From Boswellia sacra (lineage: Eukaryota > Streptophyta > Magnoliopsida > Sapindales > Burseraceae): DNA of 64,000 bases. Location: contig SNVD02004904.1 of NCBI GenBank assembly GCA_013180625.2, forward strand, positions 62,001 through 126,000, in the 5' to 3' direction. A program made the translations under genes and the position numbers. Below are positions 24,001 through 35,860 of this stretch, piece after piece. Positions within the stretch are counted from its first letter, which is position 1; each line of letters starts with the position of its first letter. The notes beneath the pieces are model-generated. The model saw nothing but the letters and a program-made list of their open reading frames with translations, was not told where the DNA came from and ran no database searches.

Positions 24001-25078
24001 AACAACCAACCGCGTAAAAAGAACAGAAACATTTTGCCTGACTCTCTCTGAACGGTTCATCACTCCTTGAAGACTGTAAAACCACCCATACTGAGAAGAA
24101 AACTTCATTTTCAGTCTGCATACAGGCTGAAGCAAGAACCCGTGCTTCAAACATCCTTCAGAACCACTGCATCTTCCGAGGCTATTACCAGAATTTTTCA
24201 ATATGCACAAAAAGAAGCCCTGTAATCGGGCTTCTAGGGTCCTGACAGGTAGAGATTTCCATGAACGAACCTGCATGTAGTCCAATCAAAAAACCACAAA
24301 CTGATAACAGCATTTAAGAACAAAATAATGTTTGCCTTCACACATTCATAAAGCAGTCTACTCTACAATACGCTTAGATAGCACAATCTTTTCATAGTAA
24401 AAAGACTAGGAAGCAATTAGATACTAACTTGATAGACCAAAGAGTATGCATACAGTTCAAACATTGCTTAATTAAATACTGCAGTAGTAATCATTTCCCA
24501 AGCAATGAGTAGTTAGAAGCACTGCAACAACTCATGACATATGAAAACCCAAAATTCTAACAAAATAAAAGGCAATAACTTTGTTAAGAATGGCTAAACC
24601 AAGTCTCTAATTTTCTAATAAATCCACCCATCTAGCTGGAAATAGTTTCAAATAGGAAAATTCATGTCTTTTTAATAATAAAAAACCTATTCTTCTGTTC
24701 ATTTGTACAATAATCTGGATAGACAAGAAACCTGCATTTCTGTTAATTTCCCCCACCAATAAATTTAGGCAACTAAAACATGATAAACACGTTCACACCC
24801 GCATAAAAAAAAAATAAAAATTAAAAAAATCAATGAAAACAAACAAAACCCTTAATCCAAATCACTGAAAAGGTTAAGCACTCACATTTTGGGCAAAATT
24901 ATTGAAAACATAGAGTGGACCAAGCTCAATTCACACTGTATATTTAATATGAATGAAAGCAAGTAAAGAAAGGGAAGTGTACCCTAGAAGTAGTGGGCTT
25001 GAAATTGCTGATGGTAGAGACAGTGAAGTGAGAACATAGAAAAAGAGAAGTAGCAGAGCTTGCTAAGAGGACCTCCAT
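18043..25078 (-). CDS. CTPA: Carboxyl-terminal processing peptidase CtpA, thylakoid lumen (D1-processing protease)
   Basis: This serine protease removes the C-terminal extension of the photosystem II D1 precursor, allowing manganese-cluster assembly. Thirteen exons (minus): 24983-25078, 23949-24270, 23691-23840, 23176-23258, 22808-23016, 21946-22014, 21575-21693, 21156-21231, 21039-21080, 19671-19779, 18416-18513, 18247-18340, 18043-18168. All have GT-AG borders and matching phase; they total 1593 nt, or 530 residues, close to plant CtpA length. Residues 1-112 form a transit peptide. A hydrophobic lumen-transfer segment follows (about 113-134, [19 protein letters not shown]), with likely cleavage after SFA at 141, before [16 protein letters not shown] domain lies at about 218-310 ([23 protein letters not shown]). 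The catalytic core has VLDLRDNSGG, Ser432 in GTASASE, Asp443 and Lys457 in YGKGK. The sequence matches spinach and Arabidopsis CtpA as I remember them almost throughout. No lesion was seen. Intron 10 (18514-19670) and intron 9 (19780-21038) are the longest in the 3' half. Confidence 0.95.
20420..20683. repeat. Tandem duplication (about 133 bp) inside a CTPA intron
   Basis: Two adjacent, diverged copies, 20420-20552 and 20553-20683, share AAACATGAGATA, CTAAAACA.GGTAATTT, AAATATCCTTGA, GTTCAACTAGTATCAT and GCCGATGTATGA-like ends. They lie in the intron between the exons at 19671-19779 and 21039-21080 and do not touch either splice site. Confidence 0.85.
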
Positions 25079-25339
25079 GGAGCTGGAGGAGAGGCAGCAG
25101 AGAACCCCACAAATTCAGCTCTTCTTCTTTTCTGTCTTTTTTGTCAAATTTTCGACAAATAACCTCCAGCACCCATTTCCCACGTCTAACTCAATTTTTT
25201 AGTATATCTATTTTTAATATTTTTACGTTCTAACTCAATTTTTTAATATAACTATTTTCAATTTTTTTATTAAATAAGATACTTCAATATCTTTAAAAAT
25301 TATGAAAATATCAAAATAACAGTATAAATTTAATATTAT

Positions 25340-25503
25340 TAATAATTTTTATATAAATAGGTCATGTAAATAACAGTATCACGATTGGATCGTACAAAAA
25401 ATATTAATATTTTTATATTATTTATAAATACTATACGACTGATCGTATAAAATTTCAAATTTCACATTTTTACACCGCTTAATCGTGCAAATGGCACGAC
25501 TAA
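25340..25503. repeat. Decayed palindrome-family block, left part
   Basis: The block contains degraded relatives of the GCACGAC-NNN-GTCGTGC palindrome, for example ACGATTGGATCGTAC (25382-25396), ACGACTGATCGTATAAAAT, and CGCTTAATCGTGCAAATGG followed by GCACGAC-TAA at the end. The phrase TTTCAAATTTCACATTTTT also resembles text next to the palindromes near 8.8 kb. It is interrupted exactly at the palindrome centre by the element that starts at 25504. Confidence 0.75.
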
Positions 25504-26763
25504 CACTGTATTCGTTTACGTTTTCAAAGTGTTGTTTTCCGTTTTCATTTCTTCAGGAAACGTGAAGTAAGTGCTCGTTCATGTTTTGTGGATTTAAACT
25601 CATAAAATTGAAAAACAAAGGAACATTTTAAACCCAAATAAAAGAAACGAAGAGTAACAATGGGATTTGGGTGTTTTTCATCCTCTTTCTATTTCATCTG
25701 TTGTTCAAAGAACTGGAGCAATTTCTTTGTTTAGGATCTTAATGGCGAGTTTGCATGTGTTTCATTAGTCAAATAACCATAGTAACTAAAAGAAAGTTGT
25801 ACATCGGAAAAATTGCATCACGGTGGTGTAGGCGTTGATGCAAATGGCTGTAGTATTTGTCACATGGCCGGCGCGTGCAATAAAAAGTGGTGGCGCGTTT
25901 TACTACTTTTGAAAGAATGATTTCATGGCAGCATCTCTATGATTATTTGTAGTGGAGAAGGATAAGAAAAGGTAGCTGGCTTAACAGAAACTATGAGGAT
26001 GGGAATTGAAATTGAACTGCCAGTGAAGAGAGAAGTTGAGAGGAAGGCATAGAGAGATGTTGATATGGTGAAGCTGAGAGTTTGTTTCAGAGATTGGAAG
26101 AGATTGAAACGGGGCTATATGGTCTACTTTGAACACAAAACAAGCGAGTGATGTGTTATATTTGTTTATAAGAGCAGATGGCGTAAAGAATGATTTTAGA
26201 AGAACCTAGAACTTGATTTTAATATTTTTTAATAATAATATTTTTTAATATATAATATTTTAATGTTATAGCATATATTAAAAGTTATATATAAATAATT
26301 TATAAACAAACATATATTTCATTTTCATTTTCAAAATTCATTACCAATTCACCCAAACATATATTTTATTTTCATATTTATAATTTCATTCTCAATGTTC
26401 ATTTTCAAACACTTATTTTTGAAATAGGCATGTATTGTGATCTTTGTTAATAATCTTTTTATTTATACAAATTGTAATAACTTATTTTTTAGATTCATTT
26501 CTAATTGTATTTTATGTTTTTGTTTTCAAAATTTGATGTCAATGATTCATTTTCAAACATAGATCTTGTTTTCGTTTTCAAAATTTCAGCTCAATATTCA
26601 TTTCTAAACATATATTCTTGAAATCATTTTCAAATTTGTATTTTAAAAATTCATTTCTAAACGTATATCCTTCAGTTAAACTATTTTTTCTTAATCACAG
26701 AAATTCATTTTCTAAATTATTTTGAAAACAAAAATACATAATTAAAAAATAAACACACCCTAA
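25501..26763. mobile_element. Non-autonomous element (1257 bp) with TAA target duplication, inserted in a palindrome core
   Basis: The element spans 25504-26760 and is flanked by TAA on both sides (25501-25503 and 26761-26763). Its ends, CACTGTATTCGTTTACG on the left and, read inward, GGGTGTGTTTATTTTTT on the right, match only partially. The flanks GCACGAC-TAA and TAA-GTTTTGCAAAA rejoin to a recognisable palindrome unit like the intact one at 9917-9933, which supports the borders strongly. A 3-bp TAA/TTA duplication and a TGTTT-like end fit PIF/Harbinger derivatives. There is no coding capacity. The right half (26300-26710) is built of repeated phrases such as TTCATTTTCAAACATATATT. Confidence 0.65.
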
Positions 26764-26890
26764 GTTTTGCAAAAAATTATGATATTCTTATAAAGTTTTT
26801 ATTTACTAAACGACTCAATCGTGTAAAATTTTGAATTGCACTTTTTTGCATGATTGAGTCATATAAAAAATGGTAATATTCTTATAAAGT
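26761..26890. repeat. Decayed palindrome-family block, right part
   Basis: This continues the block broken at 25503. After TAAGTTTTGCAAAAAATT come ACGACTCAATCGTGTAAAAT (26811-26830) and GCATGATTGAGTCATATAAA (26849-26868), both relatives of the palindrome. The phrase ATTCTTATAAAGTT occurs twice around them (26783 and 26878). Confidence 0.75.
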
Positions 26891-29800
26891 TCCAATATTT
26901 ATAAACTTAAAATGACATTTATGTCTTTTCATATGAAAAAAGGATTACATTTATATAAAATTGAAAATTGGGGTTACATTTATAAAGTTGGCTCTCATGG
27001 GGGTCCTTCAAAATTATCCCGTCTCTTTCACTCTTATTGTCGCGTTTGTACTCAGAATTGGATTGGACTCACCTTAGTAACTACAATTTGAGCCCCTGCC
27101 AATTGTTGATAAGCAGACTGGACTCTCTCTATAAGCCCAGAGGTAAACCCATTTTCTTCTGATTGTGTGTGTATATATATATATGTATATATACAGACAC
27201 ACACACACATATATATATATACACATATATATATATATATATAATACAATTTTGACAAAACAATTTTATATAAACTTTTTTAGTATCATAATTGAAATAG
27301 TTAATTTTCAAAAAAAATATAATAATAATTAATATTGATAATATGACAATCATAAAATAATATCATACAAGGTTATGTAAGTGAGTTTATATAAAGAATT
27401 TGTAAGTGTAGTAATACTCTATTTATCAAAAAAAAAAAAGTAAAGAACTTGAAACTTAAAATTTTTACTTTAAATTTCAGTTCTAGTTATTAATGGTTTA
27501 TCTAGTCTAATTCAAAAGAATTTAATCCTTTGAATAATTTGCAACACAGCTAAGATAGTATATGATATAAGTGTCCGACCGAGATGACTATATATTAAAA
27601 AAGTAATCTATCTTACTTGTTACGAAGTCAAAAGTAATTAGTTATAAATATTATCTTACTAAAGGAGAATATAAAAGTCATTAATGATCAATAAATAATT
27701 TTTCAAAATATTTATATTAATATTTGTTATTTATATTAATTTTTTATAATTTTAAGGAATAATCTATGAGATATATTAACACTTTAAAGATTATATACTT
27801 TTTTCAAAAAGCCCAAAAAGAATTAATAAAAATTTGTTAGGCTAAATATTGATTAAGCAATTTAATTCACGACACTTTTTTCACTTCTAGTAGTGAAATT
27901 TTCACCCAAACTTGGTAAGATCTTTTCATGATTTCCATTTTTTTGTGGACAAGATGGGCCACCTGACTGACACCTTTATGAACGCATGACTTTGAGAAAA
28001 ATCATCACACACATACATAAAGGCACATTTAGTAAAAGCACTTATTTTGAATGGCGGCTACATTAAAGGGATTGATTGTTGAATCCGATGACTTATCCTC
28101 CTTTAGTCTTCCAATGACACAGATGCAAACCAAACGACTCCCGAGTCCCATCTCCAATCTCTAGCTTTAACTTTGGGTGGAAGAGTTCCTCTTCATTTGT
28201 TGGCAGTGCTTTATTTTGTGAATTTAGCTTTAACCTTCGCTTGTATTACTTTTTCTTTTCTTCGACCGCTAAAGGGGCTTCATAAACAATTTGAATCCAT
28301 TATTTTACTTACCTAAAAACATGAGTCAATAAATATAGATTTTTTTTTTAATTCTAATGTTATAGAAGGACAAAATAAATTATTTATTGGATCACTAAAA
28401 TAATTTTTTCTTTCTACATGTAACTTGTGTACAACGTCTCCCTTGCTTCTAATACGAGGCTTTGGAACTTTAGATTCGTTTATTAGTCCATAAAGAAAAT
28501 AATTTTTATTGGAGTCGATTCTTGACTATTGTGGGACACAAATTGGTTAGTATCATATCTTAAATTTTCAATTTAAAACTTTGATTTAATTTGATTAATT
28601 GATGCTATCGTATTTAATAGTTAATTAAAAATAAAGGTAAATTCACTGATTGTAACATTGAATGAATTGATGATTTTGATTGGCGTAAGATGAACAAAAT
28701 TGACCATACCCATCTCTGTTTGAAGACAAATATATATATATATATATCCACTGAAGTCTAAAACTCAAAAAGTATTGACATGTAGCGGCTAGTGAGTCTC
28801 TTCTTGCACCCATAAAAGTGGTAGCTAGGAGGGAAATGATTAGTGCTGAGACATATAATTGAATAGCTTTAACATGTTGTAAGCTATATTTATATACTAT
28901 TATCACCATCATGTGTTCCACACATTTCATATATTGATTTTTTTTTTTCCATTTGGGCTTTAGTGTTAGATCGAGATAAGGTAATAATAATAATTTAAAG
29001 ATTAATTTGAAGTAATCTTTCTTTTACCTTTATTGATCGATATTGATATATAAATGAAGAATAGATGAGAATTATGGTGTTTTCATATTAGACAGGTTAG
29101 TTGAGATGAAAATTTTGAAATATTACTTGAGAAATATAACATTGTTTATATTTTATTGAATTTGTGTTGGTGATTGGCAGAAATTCTTACAAAGTAGTTG
29201 TGTGAGCGCGTTTTGAGTAGGCAAGCATGATGCAATTTTCCATTTGGAGATTACATCAAGCTGATGTCTGCTTGATGTTTCATTGGACCAATTTGAGGCT
29301 GCTACCCTCTTGTGATCGCTTCGCTTTTGCTCCCATAATTTGGTGCCCTGGTCATAATCACTAAGCAACAATTAACAACACAGTACAAAAACCAAGCCTA
29401 AAGAGTCATCCACCCCACCTCTAGGCGAATTAAATTCATATCGCAAAGTTTTTTGTACAAACAAGCGGAATGCATTAAACTAATTGAAGCGTCTCTTGAA
29501 AAGTGTAGAAGGGCTATTGATATTGCCACTGCAGTTGCAGAAGGTGGAGGGAGATCAGGTCATATTTATTTCTTATGTTAATCACGGAATATATGGCTTG
29601 ATTTTGCTGCAAAATTGGGTAAATTTTTATATCCACTAATTTGTTATCCTTCAAAATCTAAAAATACAGTACACAGATTCAAAAGGGTTTACCGGTTCCA
29701 ACTTTATATATAGCATCTCACAAGATTCTCCTCATCCGAACTGATTCTTGGGCCCCCTGGAGAATAGCTAGCAGTCAAATTCAATAGATGAATGAATCCA

Positions 29801-30184
29801 ACAACACCTCAATATATAGATAATAGATTAGTCGGTTCAAAGAAAGCAGCTGCTTGGAAAACCAGCACCCACTTGACGACTACAATCTCAAGTCAATTAT
29901 CTGCCAAAAGCTCACACTACCTCTCACAATTCAAACTAATAATATTATATAGAATGACAAGACGATGGTCGTCATCATATCATGTGAACTGAGTAATAAA
30001 ATACAAACAATGAAGGTCCAATCCAACCTCCATGCCTTTGATTATCTCCATACAATTAACAACCCACTCACCAACCCTATTAAGCTAACTCCCCAGAACT
30101 CTATAATTTCTTACACAGAGAAGAGAAAAGTAATGAAACCCACTTAGATAATTAACCAAAAATAAAAATAAAATAAAATATATT
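26891..30184. other. Intergenic DNA without a supported complete gene
   Basis: The stretch holds a compound (TG)n/(AT)n/(AC)n microsatellite at 27163-27243 and a short (TA) run at 28729-28748. A 37-codon frame at 28051-28164 (plus, MAATLKGLIVESDDLSSF...) ends in TAG and has no recognisable family. Around 29440-29555 (plus) an exon-like open stretch reads QAECIKLIEASLEKCRRAID and IATAVAEGGGRS, with no ATG. It may be a captured exon. Nothing else looks coding. Confidence 0.45.
27163..27243. repeat. Compound TG/TA/CA microsatellite
   Basis: About 80 bp of alternating purine-pyrimidine: a TGTG run, then TATA runs with an ACACAC block, then a long (AT) tail. The minus-strand frames across it (27052-27353) are artefacts of this simple sequence. 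Confidence 0.95.
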
Positions 30185-31696
30185 CTAAACTGCAGACGGA
30201 ACCGCAGAAGGTTCAATTTTTCTCAATTGAATCCCTTGCTTTTGAGTGTCATCTTCATCATGGTAAATATAAGCAAAACCACCATGGCGGGTCAGATCCA
30301 TACCCGCCATCTCATCTTCGGGTGAAATCCGTAGCAGCTTGAGCTTGTGGAGAACAAAGAACAAAGGACCCATTGTAGCACTAACCCACCCAGCGATGAC
30401 CAAAATCTGAATGATATGGGCACCCAAAAGCCTTCCACCACCGCCCATAAACAACCCATATGGGCGACCCGGTTTACCCGGGTAAACTTCATTCACGTAA
30501 TCCTCAGTAGCAAACAAAGCCGTGAAAATTATCCCCCATGCACCACAACCGCCATGCAGCTGCGCAGCTTCGAGCGGATCATCAAACTTGACCTTCTCAG
30601 CGAGTTTGTTGCAGCTAATCAAGACCAAGGCAGCCACGAACCCACAAATTATGGCAGCCCAAGGCTCCACCACGGAGCAACCTGCAGTGATAGCGGCAAA
30701 CCCTCCAAGCAAACCGTTGCAAACATCTGTCACGTTCCAGTGACCGGACAATATTCTTTTCCCAAAAAGGGTGGTCAATGCGGCCGTGCAACCCGCTAGG
30801 GTTGTCGTCACGGCTGTCCGACCGATTGCACTCCACTGTCCGTAAAAAGCTCCGGAGGTGTAGGGGCTTAAGATCTTGGTGAAGGAGCCGGGATTGAATC
30901 CGTACCATCCGAACCAAAGCATGAACGTGCCGAGAACAACGAGAGAAGCGCTGTGTCCACGTAGCGCGACTGATCGCCCCGAGCGTTCGAATCGACCGAT
31001 TCTTGGTCCCTCTATGAGTGCACCCCAGAGACCGGCGATGCCGCCCACCATGTGGACGACGCCAGACCCTGCAAAGTCGATGACGCCGGTTCCGAACAAG
31101 AGGTCGTCGGCGTTCGTCGCGCTTGCCCAGCCGTCGACGGACCAGAACCAATGAGAGACAACCGGGTAGACGAAGCCGGTCAGAAACGACGAGTATATCA
31201 AATACGCGACGAACTGGGTTCTTTCGGCGATGGAGCCGCTGGTGATCCCGGCGGCGGCGATGGCGAAAGCCCACTGGTAAAGGAAATAACTGTAATCGAA
31301 ATTTACGGTGGGGAAGGACTTGAGGGCGAAGTTGTGACGGCCGATGAAGCCGTTGGAGGGAGTCCCGAAAGCGAAGGCGAAACCGAAGAGGTAATAAAAG
31401 AGGCCACCGGCGGCTGCGTCTAGGACGTTGGTTAACATGATGTTCATGGTGTTCTTGGCCCGGACGGAGCCGGCGCAGAGCATGGCGAAGCCGAGTTGCA
31501 TGGAGAAGACCAAGTAGGCGGAGAAGAGAAGATAGGTGGAGTCGACGGCGTAGGTGGCATCAGTAAACTTATTGTTGATGGTTTCAAATTGGTTGCAGAT
31601 GAATTGTGCGGTGAGGTTACCGTTTGTGGAATTGGCGCCGAAGACCAGGGAGAGCTGGGAGAACTGGTCGGCCGAGCAGGCCAAGGACGAAGCCAT
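30185..31696 (-). CDS. AMT1: AMT1-type high-affinity ammonium transporter, plasma membrane
   Basis: This encodes an AMT/MEP/Rh-family ammonium uptake channel-transporter that works as a trimer in the plasma membrane. It is a single uninterrupted frame of 503 residues, typical of intronless plant AMT1 genes. The frame extends upstream to an ATG at 31765, but a TATAAATA box lies at 31753-31760, so the ATG at 31696 ([12 protein letters not shown]) is chosen. It shows family hallmarks: [12 protein letters not shown] after the first helices, [15 protein letters not shown], the twin pore histidines His215 ([10 protein letters not shown]) and His381 (LHGGCGAWG), and [11 protein letters not shown]. 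The C-terminal regulatory tail is [14 protein letters not shown], with Thr469 equivalent to the inhibitory phospho-threonine Thr460 of Arabidopsis AMT1;1. Eleven membrane helices are expected. It is more G+C-rich than its surroundings, which explains the long antisense frames. Which AMT1 subtype it is cannot be decided by eye. Confidence 0.97.
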   Translation of the reverse strand: MASSLACSADQFSQLSLVFGANSTNGNLTAQFICNQFETINNKFTDATYAVDSTYLLFSAYLVFSMQLGFAMLCAGSVRAKNTMNIMLTNVLDAAAGGLFYYLFGFAFAFGTPSNGFIGRHNFALKSFPTVNFDYSYFLYQWAFAIAAAGITSGSIAERTQFVAYLIYSSFLTGFVYPVVSHWFWSVDGWASATNADDLLFGTGVIDFAGSGVVHMVGGIAGLWGALIEGPRIGRFERSGRSVALRGHSASLVVLGTFMLWFGWYGFNPGSFTKILSPYTSGAFYGQWSAIGRTAVTTTLAGCTAALTTLFGKRILSGHWNVTDVCNGLLGGFAAITAGCSVVEPWAAIICGFVAALVLISCNKLAEKVKFDDPLEAAQLHGGCGAWGIIFTALFATEDYVNEVYPGKPGRPYGLFMGGGGRLLGAHIIQILVIAGWVSATMGPLFFVLHKLKLLRISPEDEMAGMDLTRHGGFAYIYHDEDDTQKQGIQLRKIEPSAVPSAV

Positions 31697-31752
31697 GGCT
31701 TGAAGAGAAGAAGAGAGCGTTGTATTGAGAGACGGAAGTAATGGAGACCAGT

Positions 31753-31760
31753 TATTTATA
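31753..31760 (-). promoter_or_regulatory. TATA box of AMT1
   Basis: The minus strand reads GACTATAAATAACTGG, with TATAAATA 57 bp upstream of the chosen ATG. A pyrimidine-rich tract (TTCCTTCTTTCTTTCTC on the plus strand, 31798-31814) is upstream. The position rules out the more distal ATG at 31765 as the start. Confidence 0.7.
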
Positions 31761-33356
31761 GTCAAACAAGAGAGACATGAGAATATGAAGACTTCTCTTT
31801 CCTTCTTTCTTTCTCGCTGTCAGTGTGTGTTGTAATGGAGAGAATTGCTATTTCACATTTTTATTTTTAATAATTTATACAAGGGAATCCTGTTTAATTA
31901 TTCATTTTTATTTATACCTCTTTTATTATTTTAGTATAGTTTAATTAGGGTTAATTGCACGACAAATAAATGATACAAGTGATAAATAGATTAGTCACTA
32001 AAACATTTAGATGTGGAAATCACATTACAACAGATGAACTATTTAAACTTTTAACACTCATAAAAAGAATCATTTTATCTTTCAAATTTTGGTTATAACA
32101 TCTATATATTTTAAAAACTTAGTTTTTATCTTTTTTCATATTAATAATTTTAGATATACAATCAAACCCATCTAATCTGACTTGACACAAAATTATTGAA
32201 TAAGTGGATTCCACTTTATTTATCAAAAATTCTTTTATTTTATTTTTATTTTTCATATCCAGTACATTTATGTCACATAAAATTGTATGAATTTGGTTAT
32301 TTGATTTAGTTGTAAATCTAAAACTACTCTTTTTATACTGGTTTTCCAAGCTTTACTAATATATATACGAGTGATTTAGTACCCATTAGTATTAAGTAGG
32401 AATTAAATTACAGATTGACTAGAGATTTTGACCTTCTATACGGAAGGAATTAATTGATTTCTTAAAACAATAGTTTTCGTTTTCGTTATGAATAATTTTT
32501 ATTATAGTTTTTATTAGAGTAATACTATCTGTATACAAAATTGATATGTCATCACTTATTCAATGTCACATGACTTATCAGCATTTATTAAATTGGTAAC
32601 TCATATTAGTCTTTCCATCCACTTATGCCACATTAACTTTATATAAACATTTTATAGTATATCAATATTATTTTTATTATGAATAATATTATATTTACAA
32701 CTTATCTATAACAAATTTTTATACAATTTAAGTTAACAAAATATGATTGAATTAGCAAAAAGATGAAAACAAATGAAAGTGATTAATAGCAATTATCCAT
32801 ACAATAATATTTTGCTAACTTAGATGGTATAAAAAAAATTAGTTGCCGATGTAGGCATTATTCTTTCATTATTTCTAGTTGAGTATGGATTACATTTTTA
32901 TCTTCTAATGAAAATCTAATTCTTAATTAAGTTGGGTAATTCGGTACTATAAATATTTGTCTTCAATTGGTTTATTTTCATAATTTTGTTATTTAATTTT
33001 GTTATTTTTTTAAATTCAATTTTTATTTATTAATAAAATATTATTTCTCCCCTTCATCTTTCTACTATTATTTCTCTTCTTTATCCTATGTGATCTCCTC
33101 TCTATTTCTTTATTTTGTTTTATCAAGAAGTCACATTCTTTACCACTGAGATTGTAAGGATTAGTCTACCTTAATTTGCGTTGCATTTATGCAAAGAAAA
33201 AAATGAATTAAATAATATTATACAATTATTAGTTGATAAAAAAAGGACATAAGTGCTAGCTATTAATTAATAGTTTACATCTAATGCAAAATTTTTTTTT
33301 TTTGTTTTGTTAAAGAATTAACAAGGATGAATTGATAACAACGTCAATTCTTTTGT

Positions 33357-34380
33357 ATTATTTAATCATTAATTTATAAAATCTAATGACTAAAATAATT
33401 GATAAATTAATAATATTTAATATAATTAAAATTTTTAATTGTTTTTAAAAAATAAATTATATTAAAAATTAACGTCTACCCATTACAAAATATAAATGAA
33501 AATTGAGAACGGAGGGGAGGGAAGCACAGGGAACAGGGTGGGGTGGGCCGAGAAGTGGGGTCATGACAGTGTGTACATAGAGGATAGAACAGAGGCACTT
33601 TAACCCGGTTTCTTGGAAATAGCCCCTTTATAATTCAAGCACGTTTTCTCCTTATATATATTAATTTTCTTTTTTACAAATATTCATTCTTGTAAATATT
33701 TTGGTCAAAGTCAACTTATCAACGCTCCACTCATCCCCAGTTTCTGATCTAAATTATTTTCTGAATATTCGTTTAGGGTATCGAGGCCAGCATTTATTTT
33801 TCTTAAGAAAAAAGATTTCAAGGACAATGCAATATTATTTAATTATGTAAATATGTGTAGATCCTATTCCTACCTATTTCAATAATATACGCGTGATGTT
33901 ACACGTGGAAACAGATATTTTACCATAACTTTTTTATTAAAATTAAACACGAATTTTTAACCATTAATTTATAAAATTTAATAATTAAGATAATTAATGA
34001 ATTGATAATCTAAAATATAATTTCTGATTTTTAGTTTCAATCATTGGATTTAGTGGGATCAAACTTTAAAAATATGCGTCAATAAAAGTAAAAATTTTTA
34101 ATTTTCTCAAAGACTGTAAAAATTGTTAAATGCACAAATTTGAAGTGAATCTATATAATTTTATAGGACTTAAGATATGTTTTAGGTATATATATATATA
34201 TATAAAACTAGACACAATTTTTTAGTTATTGATTTACAAAATTTAACAGCTGAGATGATTAATGAGTTAGCAATATTAAATATAATTTTTTTTTTATTTT
34301 CAATCTCAATTATTAGATTAAGTGAGATCAAGAGATATAAAATTATATTAATAAATTATGTTAAAATATTTATTTTCTAT
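33357..34380. repeat. Three diverged copies of a short dispersed repeat
   Basis: Copies start near 33362, 33957 and 34223, with a further one at about 54738-54893 inside an LTR. Shared phrases: CATTAATTTATAAAATYTAA, GATAATTAATGARTTGATAA, and in the longer copies TTTCAATCTCAATTATTGGA followed by GTGAGATCAA. The element is A+T-rich, has no coding capacity, and resembles a MITE, but no clean terminal repeats or target duplications were resolved. Confidence 0.6.
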
Positions 34381-35816
34381 ATATATATTAATTTTCACTC
34401 GAGGAAGAAACTAAAAAAAAAAAAAAATGAAACATATGACCCTAAACGGAAGGCTTTCGATTTATTTGGATGTCATTGATGTAGCAAGTAGTAACCAAGA
34501 CTATGCAGTCCCACCCCACCCAGAAGGTAATTTGAAAGCTGGATAATTTATATAACACAAATAGGAAGGGAATGTGACGTTCTTCCTCAAATGTTTTGTC
34601 TACAATTGGAGACTTGAAAGAGATGTTACGATAATTTTTAACCTCATCTTGAACCTCTTGAGGTGGTATAAATCTTATCTACGAGGGAATCAAATTTCCA
34701 CCCTACACTTGTCAATCACCCATTTCAGTTATAAATCTTGATAGTATTAATATTTACATGCAAATGTAGAAAGCATTGATTTGTATTAATGGTAGTTCAT
34801 CTTATTTATTAGGTCATCTTTATACGATTCTTGATAGGATTATACTATGGGTGGATAAAAAGTGAGAAAACGAAACAATAGTTAACAAGTGTTTAAAAAC
34901 TTTCTCAAAAATATTAATATCTTGAAAATTTTCGATACCCTAATTAAATTTAGTATTAAGTAGCAAATATATTTTCATCTTTTTTAAATATAGATGTCAA
35001 ATTTGATAACTTAACTTATTTTTGACAACTTAACATTTGTTAGATACTTATTTAGTATAGTTAAGCTATATTTATATGGTTTTTTATTATAGTACTAGTT
35101 TAATTATATATAAGAGTAACAACAACTTTTCTTTTTTTCTTTCTTAATAGGTTGAAAATCTCCTAAAAGAGATTCGAAATAATTACCCTTTTTGAACCTT
35201 TAAGAAAATCTAAATAATGAGTGGTTACATTATTAAATTGTGTCAAAAGGGCACTAAACAAATCATCCTAGCCCCTAATTGCAACATTTCAAACATCATC
35301 TTTGCGCCACCTTGGATAAGAAATTAGAGGACATTAGCAAAGAAGTTTTAAGCACCAACACATGCGCATATGGAAAAGTACTTCTTGTGGGGTGTGTGCT
35401 TATAAAAGCCAAAAAAAAAAAAAAAAAAAAGAAAAGTCAAAAGTGCTTAATTCATTTGATGTGACCCAAAAACGCATCCTGTCTAGGCTTCCAACTTCAA
35501 TTTTGGATGCTAGAAAAGTTTTAAAATACTTTTTAAGGGCGTATTCAAAAAATATTTCTATAAAAGAAGTATTTTGAGTAAAAAGTACTTTTGTTACCAA
35601 GAATCACTTTTTTTTTTTAGTTGCGTAACGTCAAATATTACAAAATAATTACAAAAACAATTTTAACTATTTAAAATTACCTCAAACAAAATTGCCAACT
35701 ACTAATGCCTTTGGATAAAAATAGGTAATGAAAGTCTAAACAACTATGAATTAGCCCTTGTTTGACAAGTCAAATAGACAAGCGACATTCCATCAATTAT
35801 TCTTTTAGTCTCTTAT

Positions 35817-35820
<4 letters not shown>

Positions 35821-35859
<39 letters not shown>
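35821..35859. repeat. (AT)n microsatellite
   Basis: An uninterrupted AT dinucleotide tract of about 39 bp. Similar tracts lie at 34184-34204 and 28729-28748. Confidence 0.95.

Positions 35860-35860
<1 letters not shown>

Noticed and set aside
30347..31741. Several long antisense or alternate-frame open reading frames over AMT1
   Set aside because: They are shadows caused by the G+C-rich third codon positions of AMT1; their peptides are Arg/Gly-rich with no domains.
31697..31765. More distal ATG at 31765 for AMT1, adding 23 residues
   Set aside because: A TATAAATA box lies at 31753-31760, between the two ATGs, so the distal ATG would be at or upstream of the transcription start; family members also begin near the MASSLACS position.
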